A stretch of 64,000 bases of DNA, taken from assembly GCA_025210335.1 (NCBI GenBank), contig JAOARY010000051.1, forward strand, positions 168,643 to 232,642. Direction: 5' to 3'. Shown here piece by piece: positions 8,673-19,400 of the stretch. Position 1 is the first letter of the stretch; each line of letters opens with the position of its first letter. Below the pieces are notes generated by a model that worked only from the letters and a program-made list of their open reading frames with translations, was not told the origin of the DNA and searched no databases. The position numbers and the translations under genes were made by a program. The DNA is from Peptostreptococcaceae bacterium. Its GTDB lineage: Bacteria > Bacillota > Clostridia > Peptostreptococcales > Peptostreptococcaceae.

Positions 8673-8741
8673 GTAAAATTCAAAAGAAATATATATAATT
8701 ATAGAGATAAACAAAAATTTTTATAAAGAGAGTTGAAATAT

Positions 8742-9752
8742 ATGAAAAAAATCTTTTTATTGCTTTGTGCTGTGATTTTTATATCTTCTGTTTCACTATT
8801 TAATTATTATAATAATTCTTTAAAACCAATTGATGAAAATGACCTTAGTGAATATGTAGTTGATATAAAAATGGGGTCATCTTTTAACGAGGCCGCAAAA
8901 GAATTAGAGCAAAAAGATATAATAAAAAATGCTTTTACATTAAAAATATTTGCAAAAAATGAAAAGCTTATGGATATTAAAGCAGGTAAATATAGACTTT
9001 ATAGGAATATGGATGCAAAGGAAATCTTAAATGTATTAAATGAAGGTAAAGTGTATATAAAGCAAAAGAAAGTAACGATACCAGAAGGTTATAATCTAAA
9101 ACAAATTGCAAAAAAACTTTCAAAATCAAATATTATAAATGAAGAAGTATTCTTAAAAAAATCAAAAGATGTTTCTTTGTTCTCTAAGGATTACAAATTC
9201 CTAGATGAGAAAGAAATAAGCTCGCTTGAAGGTTTTTTATTCCCAGATACTTATGAATTTCCTCTTGATGAAGATGAAGAAGTAATAATAAAGATGATGT
9301 TAAATAGATTTGATAATGTTTTTAAAGAAGAATATTATGAGATTTTAAAAGAAAAGAAACTTTCATTAAATAAGCTTATTACTATGGCTTCAATTGTTGA
9401 AAGAGAAGCAAAAAAAGATGAAGAAAGACCTCTTATTTCAGCTGTTTTTTACAATAGACTAGATATAAATATGAAATTACAATCTTGTGCGACTGTACAA
9501 TATTTGTTGCCAGAGATAAAACCAAGACTTTTAAATAAGGATTTGGAGATAGAATCTCCTTACAATACTTATAAATATAAAGGTTTACCTCCAGGGCCAA
9601 TTAGTTGTCCAGGAGAAAAATCAATAAAGGCAGCACTTTATCCAAGTGATGTTGATTATTTGTTCTTTGTTGCAAAAAAAGATGGTTATCATACATTTAC
9701 AAAGACTTTAAGAGCACATAATAATGCGAAAAGAAAAAATTTAAACAGATAA
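8742..9752 (+). CDS. mltG: Endolytic murein transglycosylase
   Basis: A 336-residue protein with one N-terminal membrane segment (residues 3-22, KKIFLLLCAVIFISSVSLF) and an extracytoplasmic YceG/MltG domain. Visible features are a LysM-like subdomain around 30-150, LEGFLFPDTYEF, then MASIVEREAKKDEERPLISAVFYNRL carrying the catalytic glutamate, and the C-terminal LPPGPISCPG and YLFFVAKKDGYHTF blocks. The family cuts nascent glycan strands and may set their length. ATG 8742 follows AAAGAGAG; an in-frame TTG 9 bp earlier is inside the ribosome site. It heads the mltG-trmR-trhP-udk group, an order also seen in Bacillus (yrrL-yrrM-yrrN/O-udk). Confidence 0.93.
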   Translation: MKKIFLLLCAVIFISSVSLFNYYNNSLKPIDENDLSEYVVDIKMGSSFNEAAKELEQKDIIKNAFTLKIFAKNEKLMDIKAGKYRLYRNMDAKEILNVLNEGKVYIKQKKVTIPEGYNLKQIAKKLSKSNIINEEVFLKKSKDVSLFSKDYKFLDEKEISSLEGFLFPDTYEFPLDEDEEVIIKMMLNRFDNVFKEEYYEILKEKKLSLNKLITMASIVEREAKKDEERPLISAVFYNRLDINMKLQSCATVQYLLPEIKPRLLNKDLEIESPYNTYKYKGLPPGPISCPGEKSIKAALYPSDVDYLFFVAKKDGYHTFTKTLRAHNNAKRKNLNR

Positions 9753-9777
9753 AATAGGGTGGCTTAGCCACCTATTT
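9752..9777 (+). terminator. Short GC-rich hairpin between mltG and trmR
   Basis: AATAGGGTGGC-TTA-GCCACCTATT is one of the few GC-rich hairpins in the window. It starts on the mltG stop codon and lacks a long U-tract. It may be an attenuator or an RNA-processing/stability element rather than a full terminator. Confidence 0.55.
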
Positions 9778-9798
9778 CTATGGAAAGGATGAAATTTG

Positions 9799-10443
9799 TT
9801 GGATAATATAACAAATCCTAAGGTAAATGATTATATAATTGATACATTAAAAGATAATCAAGGGATATTAAAAGAAATTGAAGATTATGGATATGAAAAT
9901 AATGTTCCTATAATAAAAAAAGATATAGCTTCACTTATAGAAGTTCTTATAAAGATGAATAAGCCAAAGCAGATAATAGAAGTTGGAACTGCAATAGGTT
10001 ATTCTTCAATACTTATGTGTTTGGCTAGTAATAAGGAAGCTAAGATCAAAACTTTTGAAAGAAATCCTAATATGGCTAAAATAGCTAAGGAAAATATAAA
10101 AAGAGCAGGTCTTAGTGATCATATTGAAGTTATAGAAGGCGATGCAATAGAAAATTTAAAAATGATAGATACTGAATTTGATTTATTATTTTTAGATGCT
10201 GCAAAGAGTAAGTATATGGAGTTTTATGAACTTACAGAGCCTTATTTAAAAAAGGGTGGATTAATACTTTCAGATAATATATTACATAAAGGCATGGTAG
10301 CAAGTGATGACTATGTTATTAGAAGACAAAAGACAATAGTTAAGTATATGAGAAAGTATCTAGATTTTTTATGTCAAAATGATGGGTTACAAACATCATT
10401 ATTACCAGTTAGTGATGGTTTTGCTATTAGTTATAAATTATAA
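9799..10443 (+). CDS. trmR: tRNA 5-hydroxyuridine methyltransferase (YrrM family O-methyltransferase)
   Basis: A SAM-dependent O-methyltransferase of about 214 residues. Motif I is IIEVGTAIGYSSI (near residue 56), the acidic strand end is KTFERNP, and motif IV is FDLLFLDAAKSKY with the metal-binding Asp of the catechol-methyltransferase-like family. Bacillus TrmR methylates 5-hydroxyuridine at wobble position 34 of tRNAs to give 5-methoxyuridine. The assignment here rests on the family and on its place directly before the U32-family gene that makes the hydroxyl. No ATG is available: tandem TTG codons lie at 9796 and 9799, and AAGGATG at 9785-9791 is best spaced for the second. Confidence 0.82.
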   Translation: MDNITNPKVNDYIIDTLKDNQGILKEIEDYGYENNVPIIKKDIASLIEVLIKMNKPKQIIEVGTAIGYSSILMCLASNKEAKIKTFERNPNMAKIAKENIKRAGLSDHIEVIEGDAIENLKMIDTEFDLLFLDAAKSKYMEFYELTEPYLKKGGLILSDNILHKGMVASDDYVIRRQKTIVKYMRKYLDFLCQNDGLQTSLLPVSDGFAISYKL

Positions 10444-10455
10444 GAGGTGAATTAA

Positions 10456-11697
10456 ATGAATAATAAGGTGGAATTATTAGCACCAGCAGGAGATTTGGAA
10501 AAATTAAAAATGGCAATAATTTATGGTGCTGATGCAGTATACCTTGGAGGAGAAAGATTTGGTCTTAGAGCTGCTGCAAAGAATTTTACAATAGAACAGA
10601 TTAAAGAAGGTGTAGAATTTGCACATGAAAGAGGAAAAAGAGTATTTGTAACAATAAATATGATTCCTCACAATGATGATTTTGTAGGATTTGAAGAATA
10701 TCTAAAAGATTTAGAATCTGTAAATGTAGATGCATTTATATTGTCAGATCCAGGAGTATTAGATGTTGTAAAGGAAGTTACTCCAAATATGGAAATACAT
10801 CTAAGTACTCAAGCGAATAATACAAATTATAGATCAGCAAAATTCTGGGAAAAACAAGGTGTAAAAAGAGTAGTTGTAGCAAGAGAATTATCTTTAAGAG
10901 AGATAAGACAAATTAAAGATAATATAAAAGAAGAAACTGAAATAGAAGCATTTGTTCATGGTGCTATGTGTATGTCTTATTCAGGTAGATGCTTGATAAG
11001 TAATTACATGACAGGAAAAAATGCAAATCAAGGAGAATGTAAACATCCTTGCAGATGGAAATATTATTTAGTTGAAGAACAAAGACCAGGAGAATATTAT
11101 CCTGTGTATGAAGATGAAAGAGGAACTTTTTTCTTTAACTCAAAAGATTTATGTATGATAGATGAAATTCCTGCACTTTTAGATGCTGGAATTACAAGTC
11201 TTAAAATAGAAGGTAGAATGAAATCTGCTTATTATGTAGCTACTGTAATAAGAGCATATAGAATGGCAATTGATAGTTATTTAAATAACCCTACAAATTA
11301 TAAATTTGATGAAAATCATTTAAAAGAGCTTAAAAAAGTAAGTCATAGAGATTTTACAAAAGGTTTTTATTATCAAAAACCAGATGATTCAGCACATCAC
11401 TATGGTTCTAGTTCTTATTTAAGAGGTTATGATTTTATTTCACTTTGTAAAGAAGAATTAGAAGATGATTATGTTTTATTAGAACAAAGAAATAAATTTT
11501 TTAAAGGTGAAGTATTAGAGGTAATGCCTTATGATAGTGATGAACTTATAATGACTAAGGTATTAGAAATATATGATTATAAATCAGGGGAAGCCTTAGA
11601 AGATGTTCCTCAACCAAAGAGACTAGTTAAGGTTAAACTTGATAAAAAAATAAAAAAAGATTATATATTAAGAAGGGAGCAAAAAGATGGAAAATAG
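10456..11697 (+). CDS. trhP: U32-family tRNA hydroxylation protein (TrhP-like)
   Basis: A 413-residue member of the U32 'peptidase' family. [24 protein letters not shown] at the N-terminus is typical. The signature block [16 protein letters not shown]...ECKHPCRW (near residues 166-200) supplies four cysteines of the presumed Fe-S site. [21 protein letters not shown] follows. Despite the name, members of this group act in prephenate-dependent hydroxylation of U34 in tRNA (E. coli TrhP, Bacillus YrrN/YrrO). Bacillus uses two subunits; here there is one. It is 12 bp after trmR, which would methylate the product, and overlaps udk by 11 bp, so the three are translationally linked. The ribosome site is GAGGTGA. 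Confidence 0.83.
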   Translation: MNNKVELLAPAGDLEKLKMAIIYGADAVYLGGERFGLRAAAKNFTIEQIKEGVEFAHERGKRVFVTINMIPHNDDFVGFEEYLKDLESVNVDAFILSDPGVLDVVKEVTPNMEIHLSTQANNTNYRSAKFWEKQGVKRVVVARELSLREIRQIKDNIKEETEIEAFVHGAMCMSYSGRCLISNYMTGKNANQGECKHPCRWKYYLVEEQRPGEYYPVYEDERGTFFFNSKDLCMIDEIPALLDAGITSLKIEGRMKSAYYVATVIRAYRMAIDSYLNNPTNYKFDENHLKELKKVSHRDFTKGFYYQKPDDSAHHYGSSSYLRGYDFISLCKEELEDDYVLLEQRNKFFKGEVLEVMPYDSDELIMTKVLEIYDYKSGEALEDVPQPKRLVKVKLDKKIKKDYILRREQKDGK

Positions 11698-12340
11698 ACC
11701 TGTAATAATTGGTATAACGGGAGGTACTGGCTCAGGAAAGAGTACTGTCGTAAAAAGTATTATAGAAACTATACCAGAAGAAAGCATCTCAATAATTGAA
11801 CAAGATGCATATTACAAAGATCAAGGACATATGCCGTTTGAAGAAAGGTTAAAAACTAATTATGACCATCCACTTGCTTTTGATACAGATTTACTTATAA
11901 AACATATATCAGCTGTTATGAATGGAAATTCAATTGAAAAGCCTGTATACGATTTTGCTAAGCATACAAGAGATAATACAAAAACTATAACAGTATATCC
12001 AAAAGATATAATAATATTAGAGGGTATAATGTTATTTGAAGATGAAAGACTTAGAGATTTAATGGATATTAAAATCTATGTTGATACAGATGCAGATATA
12101 AGAATACTTAGAAGAATGCAAAGAGATATAGATGAAAGAGGCAGAACTGTAGAAAGTGTTATAAATCAATACTTAACTACAGTAAGACCTGCACATATGC
12201 AATTTATAGAGCCATTTAAAAGATATTCAGATATAATAATTCCAGAAGGTGGACTTAATATGGTTGCTATAGATATAGTTATATCTAAAATTAAATCAGT
12301 AATAAGAAATAAAAATAAGGCTAAAAAAATACAAGAATAA
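11687..12340 (+). CDS. udk: Uridine/cytidine kinase
   Basis: A 217-residue P-loop kinase: [13 protein letters not shown] (Walker A, residues 8-20), [17 protein letters not shown], the lid region [15 protein letters not shown] and [17 protein letters not shown], all diagnostic of uridine kinase. It phosphorylates uridine and cytidine for salvage. The start ATG 11687 lies inside the trhP gene in another frame, 11 bp before its stop, with AAGGGAG about 9 bp upstream. It complements the pyrimidine phosphorylase encoded 3 kb upstream. A strong terminator follows, ending the mltG-udk unit. Confidence 0.95.
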   Translation: MENRPVIIGITGGTGSGKSTVVKSIIETIPEESISIIEQDAYYKDQGHMPFEERLKTNYDHPLAFDTDLLIKHISAVMNGNSIEKPVYDFAKHTRDNTKTITVYPKDIIILEGIMLFEDERLRDLMDIKIYVDTDADIRILRRMQRDIDERGRTVESVINQYLTTVRPAHMQFIEPFKRYSDIIIPEGGLNMVAIDIVISKIKSVIRNKNKAKKIQE

Positions 12341-12345
12341 TATTA

Positions 12346-12380
12346 AAAAAACAATAGTTTAAAACTATTGTTTTTTTTGT
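12346..12380 (+). terminator. Intrinsic terminator after udk
   Basis: AACAATAGTTT (12350-12360) and AAACTATTGTT (12362-12372) form a tight stem, followed by a run of T residues. Confidence 0.88.
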
Positions 12381-12513
12381 TTTAATATATTTTTTTAAAA
12401 AAACAAAAAGTTATAAAAATTTAATATTATTTTGCTTTAAAAAAAAACGTTTTTTTGATACACTGTAAGAGGAAATTTAAAAAATTTGGTTTTTATTTTT
12501 GGAGGGGCTAAAA

Positions 12514-13038
12514 ATGAGCAGTGTTTTAAATGGTAATAAGAATTATTGCGATTTAAAAAAGGAATTTAGAAAGACTAAACAAGTAATTTACAGAATGAAT
12601 ATCAAGGAAGATAAGAAATTCTTGGATGTTAATATTTCTAGTAATGCATTATATGATGAATTAAAGGACAAAAAATTAAAGAAATATATTGCAATTGATA
12701 CATCTTCTAATGAAAATGAAGACAAGAATATTAATTTAGAAAACAACACTTGTTTACATTTGGATTTTAATAAGAAAATTGATTTGAATGAAAAATTTGA
12801 CTACATATGCATATATCATAATATTGACCATTTTAATGATTTGGATTGTGTCTTTGATAATGCTAAACAACATCTTAATAAAGATGGAAAATTCATAATA
12901 GCACATGAAAGTCCCAGAAAAAAAATAAATAAGAGCGAACTTAAGGATGAAGAACTCTTAAGAATTTGTTCAAAGAAGAAATTCAAAAGACTTAATATAA
13001 TTGACGAAGATTATTTTTATTTTGAAGGTATGATTTAA
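12514..13038 (+). CDS. Unrecognised protein, possibly a degenerate class I methyltransferase
   Basis: A 174-residue acidic/lysine-rich protein that I do not recognise. ATG 12514 is well supported by GGAGGGG at 12501-12507; an in-frame TTG at 12499 sits in that site. The C-terminal half reads like the second half of a Rossmann methyltransferase: FDYICIYHNIDHF (strand 4 and helix), AKQHLNKDGKFIIAHE (motif like 'LKPGGKLVI') and a final hairpin FKRLNIIDEDYFYFEGMI. The SAM-binding glycine loop is absent (KFLDVNISSNALYDEL at the motif I position), so catalysis is doubtful. It stands alone between two terminators, with an A9-CG-T7 palindrome in its upstream region. The name is inference only. Confidence 0.6.
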   Translation: MSSVLNGNKNYCDLKKEFRKTKQVIYRMNIKEDKKFLDVNISSNALYDELKDKKLKKYIAIDTSSNENEDKNINLENNTCLHLDFNKKIDLNEKFDYICIYHNIDHFNDLDCVFDNAKQHLNKDGKFIIAHESPRKKINKSELKDEELLRICSKKKFKRLNIIDEDYFYFEGMI

Positions 13039-13052
13039 TATTTATAAATGAT

Positions 13053-13088
13053 AAAAATTGCTATAATATATATAGCAATTTTTTTTTA
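13053..13088 (+). terminator. Intrinsic terminator before addB
   Basis: AATTGCTATA and TATAGCAATT arms around an AT loop are followed by nine T residues. It isolates the upstream orphan gene from addB. Confidence 0.85.
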
Positions 13089-13114
13089 CAAAAAAATATA
13101 TGAAGGTGGTAAAT

Positions 13115-16100
13115 ATGAGTTTGAGATTTATATTTGGTCTAGATGAAGACCAAAAGTTAGATTTTATGATAGATGATATTAAAAATAATATGGATAAAGA
13201 TATAATATTTATTGTGCCAGAACAATATACGGTTTTGGCTGAGCGAAATATAGTTAATAGAGCAAATTTAGCTGGTCTTTTAAATATAGAAGTATTAAGT
13301 CCAAAAAGCTTAGCTAGTAGAGTTTTAAATATGGAAGGTGGAATCAATAAGCCTCTTATCAAAGATGAGGGGAAGATAATGATATTAAAAAAAGTAATAT
13401 CTCAGATTTCAAAGGAATTAACTCTTTATGAAAAAGCCTCATCAAAACAAGGTTTTTTAAAAGATATAAATAATGTTATAAAAGAGTTTAAGACTCAAAA
13501 TATCAAATATGAGAATTTGCTTTTAGAAATTGATAATATAGATGATTTGATATTAAGAGAAAAGTTAAAAGATATATCTAGAATTTATGAAGAGTTTGAA
13601 AAACAAATAGAAAAATCCTATGTAAATTCAGATGATTTACTTAATATATTAAATGAAAAACTCTTAGAAAGTGAGTTTTTTAAAGAAAAATTAGTATATA
13701 TTTATAAATTCAATAATTTTACCAATCAAATGATTGATATGATTGATATTTTGATTCAAAAATCAAAGATGGTTAGTATATCAATTAATTTAAGGGCAAA
13801 ACAAAGATATCCTGATGAATTTGAATTTCTTAAGTCTGAAAGAATATTATATAATAAATTTTTAAAATTAGCAGCAAAGAACTCTTATGATATAGAGTAT
13901 GAATTTATTAAAGAATATTTTAAAAATAAAGATATAGAATTTTTAAAAGAAGAATTTTTTTCTTACAAAAAAATAAAATATAATACACAAGTTGATAACA
14001 TATCTTTATACAAATCAAATAAGCCTATTGGAGAAATTGAAAAAATAGCGAAAAAAATAAATTATCTTATTAGAAATAAGAATTATAAATATAAAGATTT
14101 TGCTATTATATCAAATGATATAAATCTCTATTCATCTTTTATAAGACGAGTTTTTTATAACTATGATATTCCATATTTTTTAGATGAAAAAAGAGATATA
14201 ATGTCAAATCCTTTGATATTGTATATAATATCTTCTTTGAATATAATAAATAAGAATTTTAATTATGATGATGTACTTAGATTCATAAAAACTGGATATA
14301 CTAGTATTACAAAAGAAGAAGGCGAGTATTTTGAAAATTTCATTATAAAAAGAGGTATTAAGGGCAAAAAATATGAAAATATATTTGAAGATGAAGTTTT
14401 TAACGAAATTAGAGATAGATTGTTTAAAAATATTTATATATTACAAAATAAAGTATCTAAGAAAAATTCGATAATGAATATGGTAAAAGGAGTATATGAA
14501 TTTTTAGAAGCTGAAAATATATATGAAAAATTAGAAAAAAAATTAAATACATTAGAAGAAAAAAATTTATTTGAGTATTTAGAAGAAAATAAAATGATTT
14601 GGAATATAGTGCTTGAGAATCTAAAGCAATTGATGGAGATATTAAAGGACGATAGGGTATCTTTAGATGAATTTACAAAAATACTTTCATCAGGCTTTTT
14701 TGTATATGAATTAAAGATAATACCAACAAGAATAGATGAAGTATTAATTGGAAATCTTAATAATACAAAAATAGATAAAGTAAAGGGGATTTTTGTAATA
14801 GGTCTAAATGATATGATATTACCTTCTAATTTCTCAAATGAGAAAATTTTACTTGAAGAAGATAAAAAGAGCTTAGAAAATTTAAATATGAAATTAAATA
14901 CATTAGAGGAGATAAAATCAGAAGTTGAAATGTTTAATTTTTATAAACTCATGTCTTTTTCAAAAGAATTTATTGATTTTAGCTATAGTATGTCAGATAA
15001 AGATTCTAATTCATTAAGATCATCGATATATGTAAATAGAATCAAAAAGCTTATGAATATAAAAGAAGTTGAAGAAGCTAAGGAGTTAGATTTTGATGAA
15101 TCAATTTTAACAAATCAAAAAACATCAATAGCTTATTTAGTAAAAGCTTTATCAAATGGAATCAAAAATGGAGATTTGGATGAAAAATGGATTAAGCTTT
15201 ATTATTATTTAAATAAAAATTATGATATTAAATTCCTAAGAGATGGTCTTGATTATAATAATAATTATAATGCTCTTAGTAAAAATATAAGTTCAAAATT
15301 ATATAAAATACCTATAAGTACAAGTGTATCAAGATTAGAACTATTTAGTAATTGTCCTTTTGCACATTTTATAAGATATGGTGTAAAACCTAAGAAAAAA
15401 GAGGAGTTTGAAATTAGAGCGTTAGAGATGGGAGAATTTTTTCACAGTAGTATAAATTCATTTACTAAGGAGATTTATAAAAAGAATTTGAACTTGAAGG
15501 ATATAAATGATCAAAATATAGAAGATATAACAAACCAAGCTGTAAATGAACTTATAGAATCATATAAGATGGGTGTGTTTAAAAGTAATAAGAAGAATGA
15601 ATATTTGGTAAAGAGATTAAAAAGAGTTACAAAAAGAGCTATAAAAACTTTGGTTATGCATGTTAATAGTTCTGAATTTAAGATACTTGGAAGTGAAATT
15701 TCATTTGGATATGAAAATTCAAAATACCCTCAAATAGAAATAGAATTAAGCGATGGACAAAAGATTTATATACAAGGAAAGATTGATAGATTGGATTCAT
15801 TTAGTGATTTAGAAAATGAATTTATAAAGATAATAGATTATAAATCATCTTCAAAGGATATTGAATTGTATAAGGTATATGAAGGATTGCAATTACAATT
15901 ACTTATATATTTAGATGCAATCCTTAAATCAAGCGAAAAAAATAAGGCTGGGGGAATTTTTTATTTTAAAATAGATGATCCTTTGATATCTAGTGATAAT
16001 GATATTAAAGACTTTATTGAAGATGAGATAAATAAGAAATTAAAAATGAAGGGTATTGTTTTAAATGATATAAATATCATAAAAGCAATGGATAAGAATA

Positions 16101-16435
16101 TAAATAGATATTCAAATATAATTCCAGTAACACTTAAAAAGGATAATAGTATATCAAAAACTTCAAATGTTTTAAGTGAATATGAATTTAATATATTAAT
16201 AGATCATTGTAAGAACTTAATAAGAGATATAGGTGACAAAATAACAGATGGTAATATAGATGTAGAACCTAAAAAGATTCAAAATCAAACTTCTTGTGAT
16301 TATTGTGATTACAAAAGTATATGTTTGTTTGATGAAGAATTTGAAAATAATAAATTTAAATCAATAAATAAAAAATCAAATCAAGAAATAATAGATATCT
16401 TAAAAGAAGATAAAAAAGGTGATAATAATGGTTAA
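13115..16435 (+). CDS. addB: ATP-dependent helicase/deoxyribonuclease subunit B
   Basis: A 1106-residue protein matching AddB in length and neighbourhood. With AddA it processes double-strand DNA ends for recombination. The C-terminal RecB-type nuclease is intact: GKIDRLD...IIDYKSS. The four cysteines of the AddB iron-sulfur staple are present: one in SNCPFAHF (near residue 750) and CDYCDYKSIC near 1060, spaced x2 and x5. The N-terminal Walker A motif, normally GRxGSGKT, is missing: the sequence there reads MSLRFIFGLDEDQKL, so the glycine loop, Lys and Ser/Thr are lost, while the following IIFIVPEQYT block is normal. ATG 13115 follows AAGGTGG; an earlier in-frame ATG lies within that site. 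addA overlaps by 8 bp. Confidence 0.93.
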   Translation: MSLRFIFGLDEDQKLDFMIDDIKNNMDKDIIFIVPEQYTVLAERNIVNRANLAGLLNIEVLSPKSLASRVLNMEGGINKPLIKDEGKIMILKKVISQISKELTLYEKASSKQGFLKDINNVIKEFKTQNIKYENLLLEIDNIDDLILREKLKDISRIYEEFEKQIEKSYVNSDDLLNILNEKLLESEFFKEKLVYIYKFNNFTNQMIDMIDILIQKSKMVSISINLRAKQRYPDEFEFLKSERILYNKFLKLAAKNSYDIEYEFIKEYFKNKDIEFLKEEFFSYKKIKYNTQVDNISLYKSNKPIGEIEKIAKKINYLIRNKNYKYKDFAIISNDINLYSSFIRRVFYNYDIPYFLDEKRDIMSNPLILYIISSLNIINKNFNYDDVLRFIKTGYTSITKEEGEYFENFIIKRGIKGKKYENIFEDEVFNEIRDRLFKNIYILQNKVSKKNSIMNMVKGVYEFLEAENIYEKLEKKLNTLEEKNLFEYLEENKMIWNIVLENLKQLMEILKDDRVSLDEFTKILSSGFFVYELKIIPTRIDEVLIGNLNNTKIDKVKGIFVIGLNDMILPSNFSNEKILLEEDKKSLENLNMKLNTLEEIKSEVEMFNFYKLMSFSKEFIDFSYSMSDKDSNSLRSSIYVNRIKKLMNIKEVEEAKELDFDESILTNQKTSIAYLVKALSNGIKNGDLDEKWIKLYYYLNKNYDIKFLRDGLDYNNNYNALSKNISSKLYKIPISTSVSRLELFSNCPFAHFIRYGVKPKKKEEFEIRALEMGEFFHSSINSFTKEIYKKNLNLKDINDQNIEDITNQAVNELIESYKMGVFKSNKKNEYLVKRLKRVTKRAIKTLVMHVNSSEFKILGSEISFGYENSKYPQIEIELSDGQKIYIQGKIDRLDSFSDLENEFIKIIDYKSSSKDIELYKVYEGLQLQLLIYLDAILKSSEKNKAGGIFYFKIDDPLISSDNDIKDFIEDEINKKLKMKGIVLNDINIIKAMDKNINRYSNIIPVTLKKDNSISKTSNVLSEYEFNILIDHCKNLIRDIGDKITDGNIDVEPKKIQNQTSCDYCDYKSICLFDEEFENNKFKSINKKSNQEIIDILKEDKKGDNNG

Positions 16436-19400
16436 GTGGACAAATAAACAAGAAGAAGCTATAAAAACAAGAGATAAAAATTTATTGATTTCAGCAGCAG
16501 CAGGCTCGGGAAAAACAGCTGTTTTGGTTGAAAGAATAGTAAATTTGATAATAGATAAAAAAATAGATATAACAAGTTTTTTGATTGTAACATTTACTAA
16601 TGCAGCAGCTGGTGAAATGAGAGAAAGGATACAAAATAGAATTTTAAAGGAATTAGAAACTACTGATAATCAGGATTTATTTAGATTTTTAAAAAAACAA
16701 TTAACCTTGGTATCAAAAGCTCAAATAAGTACTATACATTCATTTTGTATAAATGTTATAAGAAAGAATTTTCATCTTTTAGATATTGATCCATCATTTA
16801 AAATAGGGGATATATTAGAATGTAATCTATTAAAGAAAGAAGCTTTAGATGATTTATTTGAGATTGAATATGAAAAAGAAAATGATTATTTTTATAATTT
16901 AATCGAGATGTTTTCTTCTAATAAGACAGATGAGGATTTAAAGGATTTGATTCTTAATATGTATTTATTTATTCAAAGTAAACCATATCCTTTTAAATGG
17001 CTAAAAGAAGCTTTAAATTATTATAGCCTAGATTATAATATGTTCTTAGAAAGTAAGTTCTATGAAGTCTTAGAAAATGAGATAAAATCAAATTTGCAAA
17101 ATGCTCTTTATTTTATCAAAAAAGCTAAGTCATTAGCTTGCGGTGATGAATTTATGGCATATAAAGAGAATTTGATTGATGATGAGGAGTTAATTAATTC
17201 ATATATATCTAATTTAAATGATTTTAAGAAATTAAAATTAGAAATCGAAAATAATAGTTTTAAAAGACTTAAAAGAGTATCAAAAGAAGCAGATGAGAAT
17301 TTGAAAGAAGAGATTAAATCACTTAGAGATGATGCCAAAGATATAATAAAAAAGACGTATGAAAATTATTTTTTAAAGGATATTGATTTATATATCAACG
17401 ACATTAATCTTATCAAAGATGATATGTTTTATCTAAATGATTTGATAGTAGAATTTAATAATTTGTATAAAGAAAAAAAATTAGACAAAAATATATTGGA
17501 TTTTAATGATTTAGAACATTTGGCAATAGAGATATTAAGTCAAGAAGCACCGTCTATTTATTATAAAGACAAATTTAATTATATATTCGTAGATGAATAT
17601 CAAGATAGTAATTTGGTTCAAGAGACTTTAATTGACTTTATAAAAAGAGAAGATAATCTGTTTATGGTTGGAGATGTCAAACAAAGTATATATAAATTTA
17701 GACTTGCAGATCCAAGTATTTTTGTACAAAGATATTTAAATTATAAAACAGATAATGAAAACTTAAATATTGATTTGAGTAACAATTTTAGAAGTAGAAA
17801 AAATATATTAAAATCAACTAATTATATTTTTAAACATATAATGAAAGAAGAATTTTGTGGTTTTGCTTACGATGAAGATAGTTATTTGTATGAAGGTAGA
17901 GAATTTAAAGAGATTGAAAGCGAAGATATAGAAATAAATCTTATAGAAAAATCAAAATCCAAAAATGAAGATGAAAGCGAAATTGATATTGAAGATATAA
18001 AAATTGAAGCCAATTTGGTTGCCAAAAAAATCAAAAATTTATTAAAAGAAAAAATATATGATGATAAAATTGAAGATTATAGATATATAGAACAAAGAGA
18101 TATAGTGATACTTATGAGAAGTATCAAAAATAATATTGATGATTATGTAGAAGTGTTATATAAAGAAGGAATTGATGTTTTTGCAGATATAAACGAAGGT
18201 TATTTTGAAAATATCGAAATTAAAATATTTTTGAATTTATTAAGATTAATAGATAATAAAAATCAAGATATTCCTCTTATATCAGTACTAAAATCCAATA
18301 TATTTGATTTTTCTTTAGAAGAGATAGCTCTAATTAGAATTTTTGAAGACGAGCTAAAAGAAGATAATAATTCTAAAGAAATTATTGATTTTGATATTTT
18401 GGAAAGTGATTTGCAAGAAGAATCAAAAGAAACTCTAAAAGATAAAAAATATAGTTTTTATGAATTATTAGAAATTTATAAGGATAAAAAAAATGATGAG
18501 CTTAGCAATAAAATAAAAATCTTCTTTGATAAATTAGATGAATTTGAGTTCCTTTCAAGAACTATGAATTTAGATGAATTCATATGGCATTTGTTTAATG
18601 AAACTAATTACTATAATTATATGGGCATATTAAAAGGTGGTAAGTTAAGACAAGCTAATTTAGATAAATTATTAAATTATGCAAAGGAATACAAGGAGAA
18701 TTTTAATAAGGGTTTATTTGATTTTATCAAATTTGTAGAAAGAATCAATAAATCAAGAAGTGATATTGGGCCAGCCAAAGTATTAAATGAAGAGGATAAT
18801 TTGGTAAGGATAATGTCAATACACAAGAGTAAGGGCTTAGAATTTCCTGTTGTTATACTTTCTAATATAGGAAAGCAGTTTAATAATATGGATTTAAAAG
18901 ATGATATTTTGATGCATAAGGATTTTGGGATTGGTGTTAAATATGTTAACTTACAAAGCAGATCTTATAGAGATACCTTGTTCAAAAAAATTATAAAAAA
19001 TAAAATCAAAATGGAAAACTTAGCAGAAGAAATGAGAATCCTTTATGTTGCCATGACTAGAGCTAAAGATAAAATGCTATTAATAGGACTTAATAGGAAT
19101 TTAACTGAAAGTATAAAAAAATGGCAAAATGGAGTAAATGATTATTATCTAAAAAATTCAAAGACTTTCTTGGATTTTCTTATGTTTCCTTTGTTAAAGG
19201 ATGAAGACATAGAACATTTGTTAAAAGAAAAAGAAATAAATCTATTAAAGGATGAATCTAAATGGAAGATAAATTTATATTCCAAAGAAGAAATCTATAA
19301 AGATATAGATTTGGAAAGTCAAAAGGAAGAGGAATTAAAAGAAAAGATATTAAACTCAAATTATGATGATGAGAAGTTCTTTGATATGGTAAGAACAAAT

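Noticed and set aside
12439..12456. A9-CG-T7 palindrome as a terminator
   Set aside because: The stem is only A-T pairs around CG and it lies after the real udk terminator; more likely part of the next promoter region.
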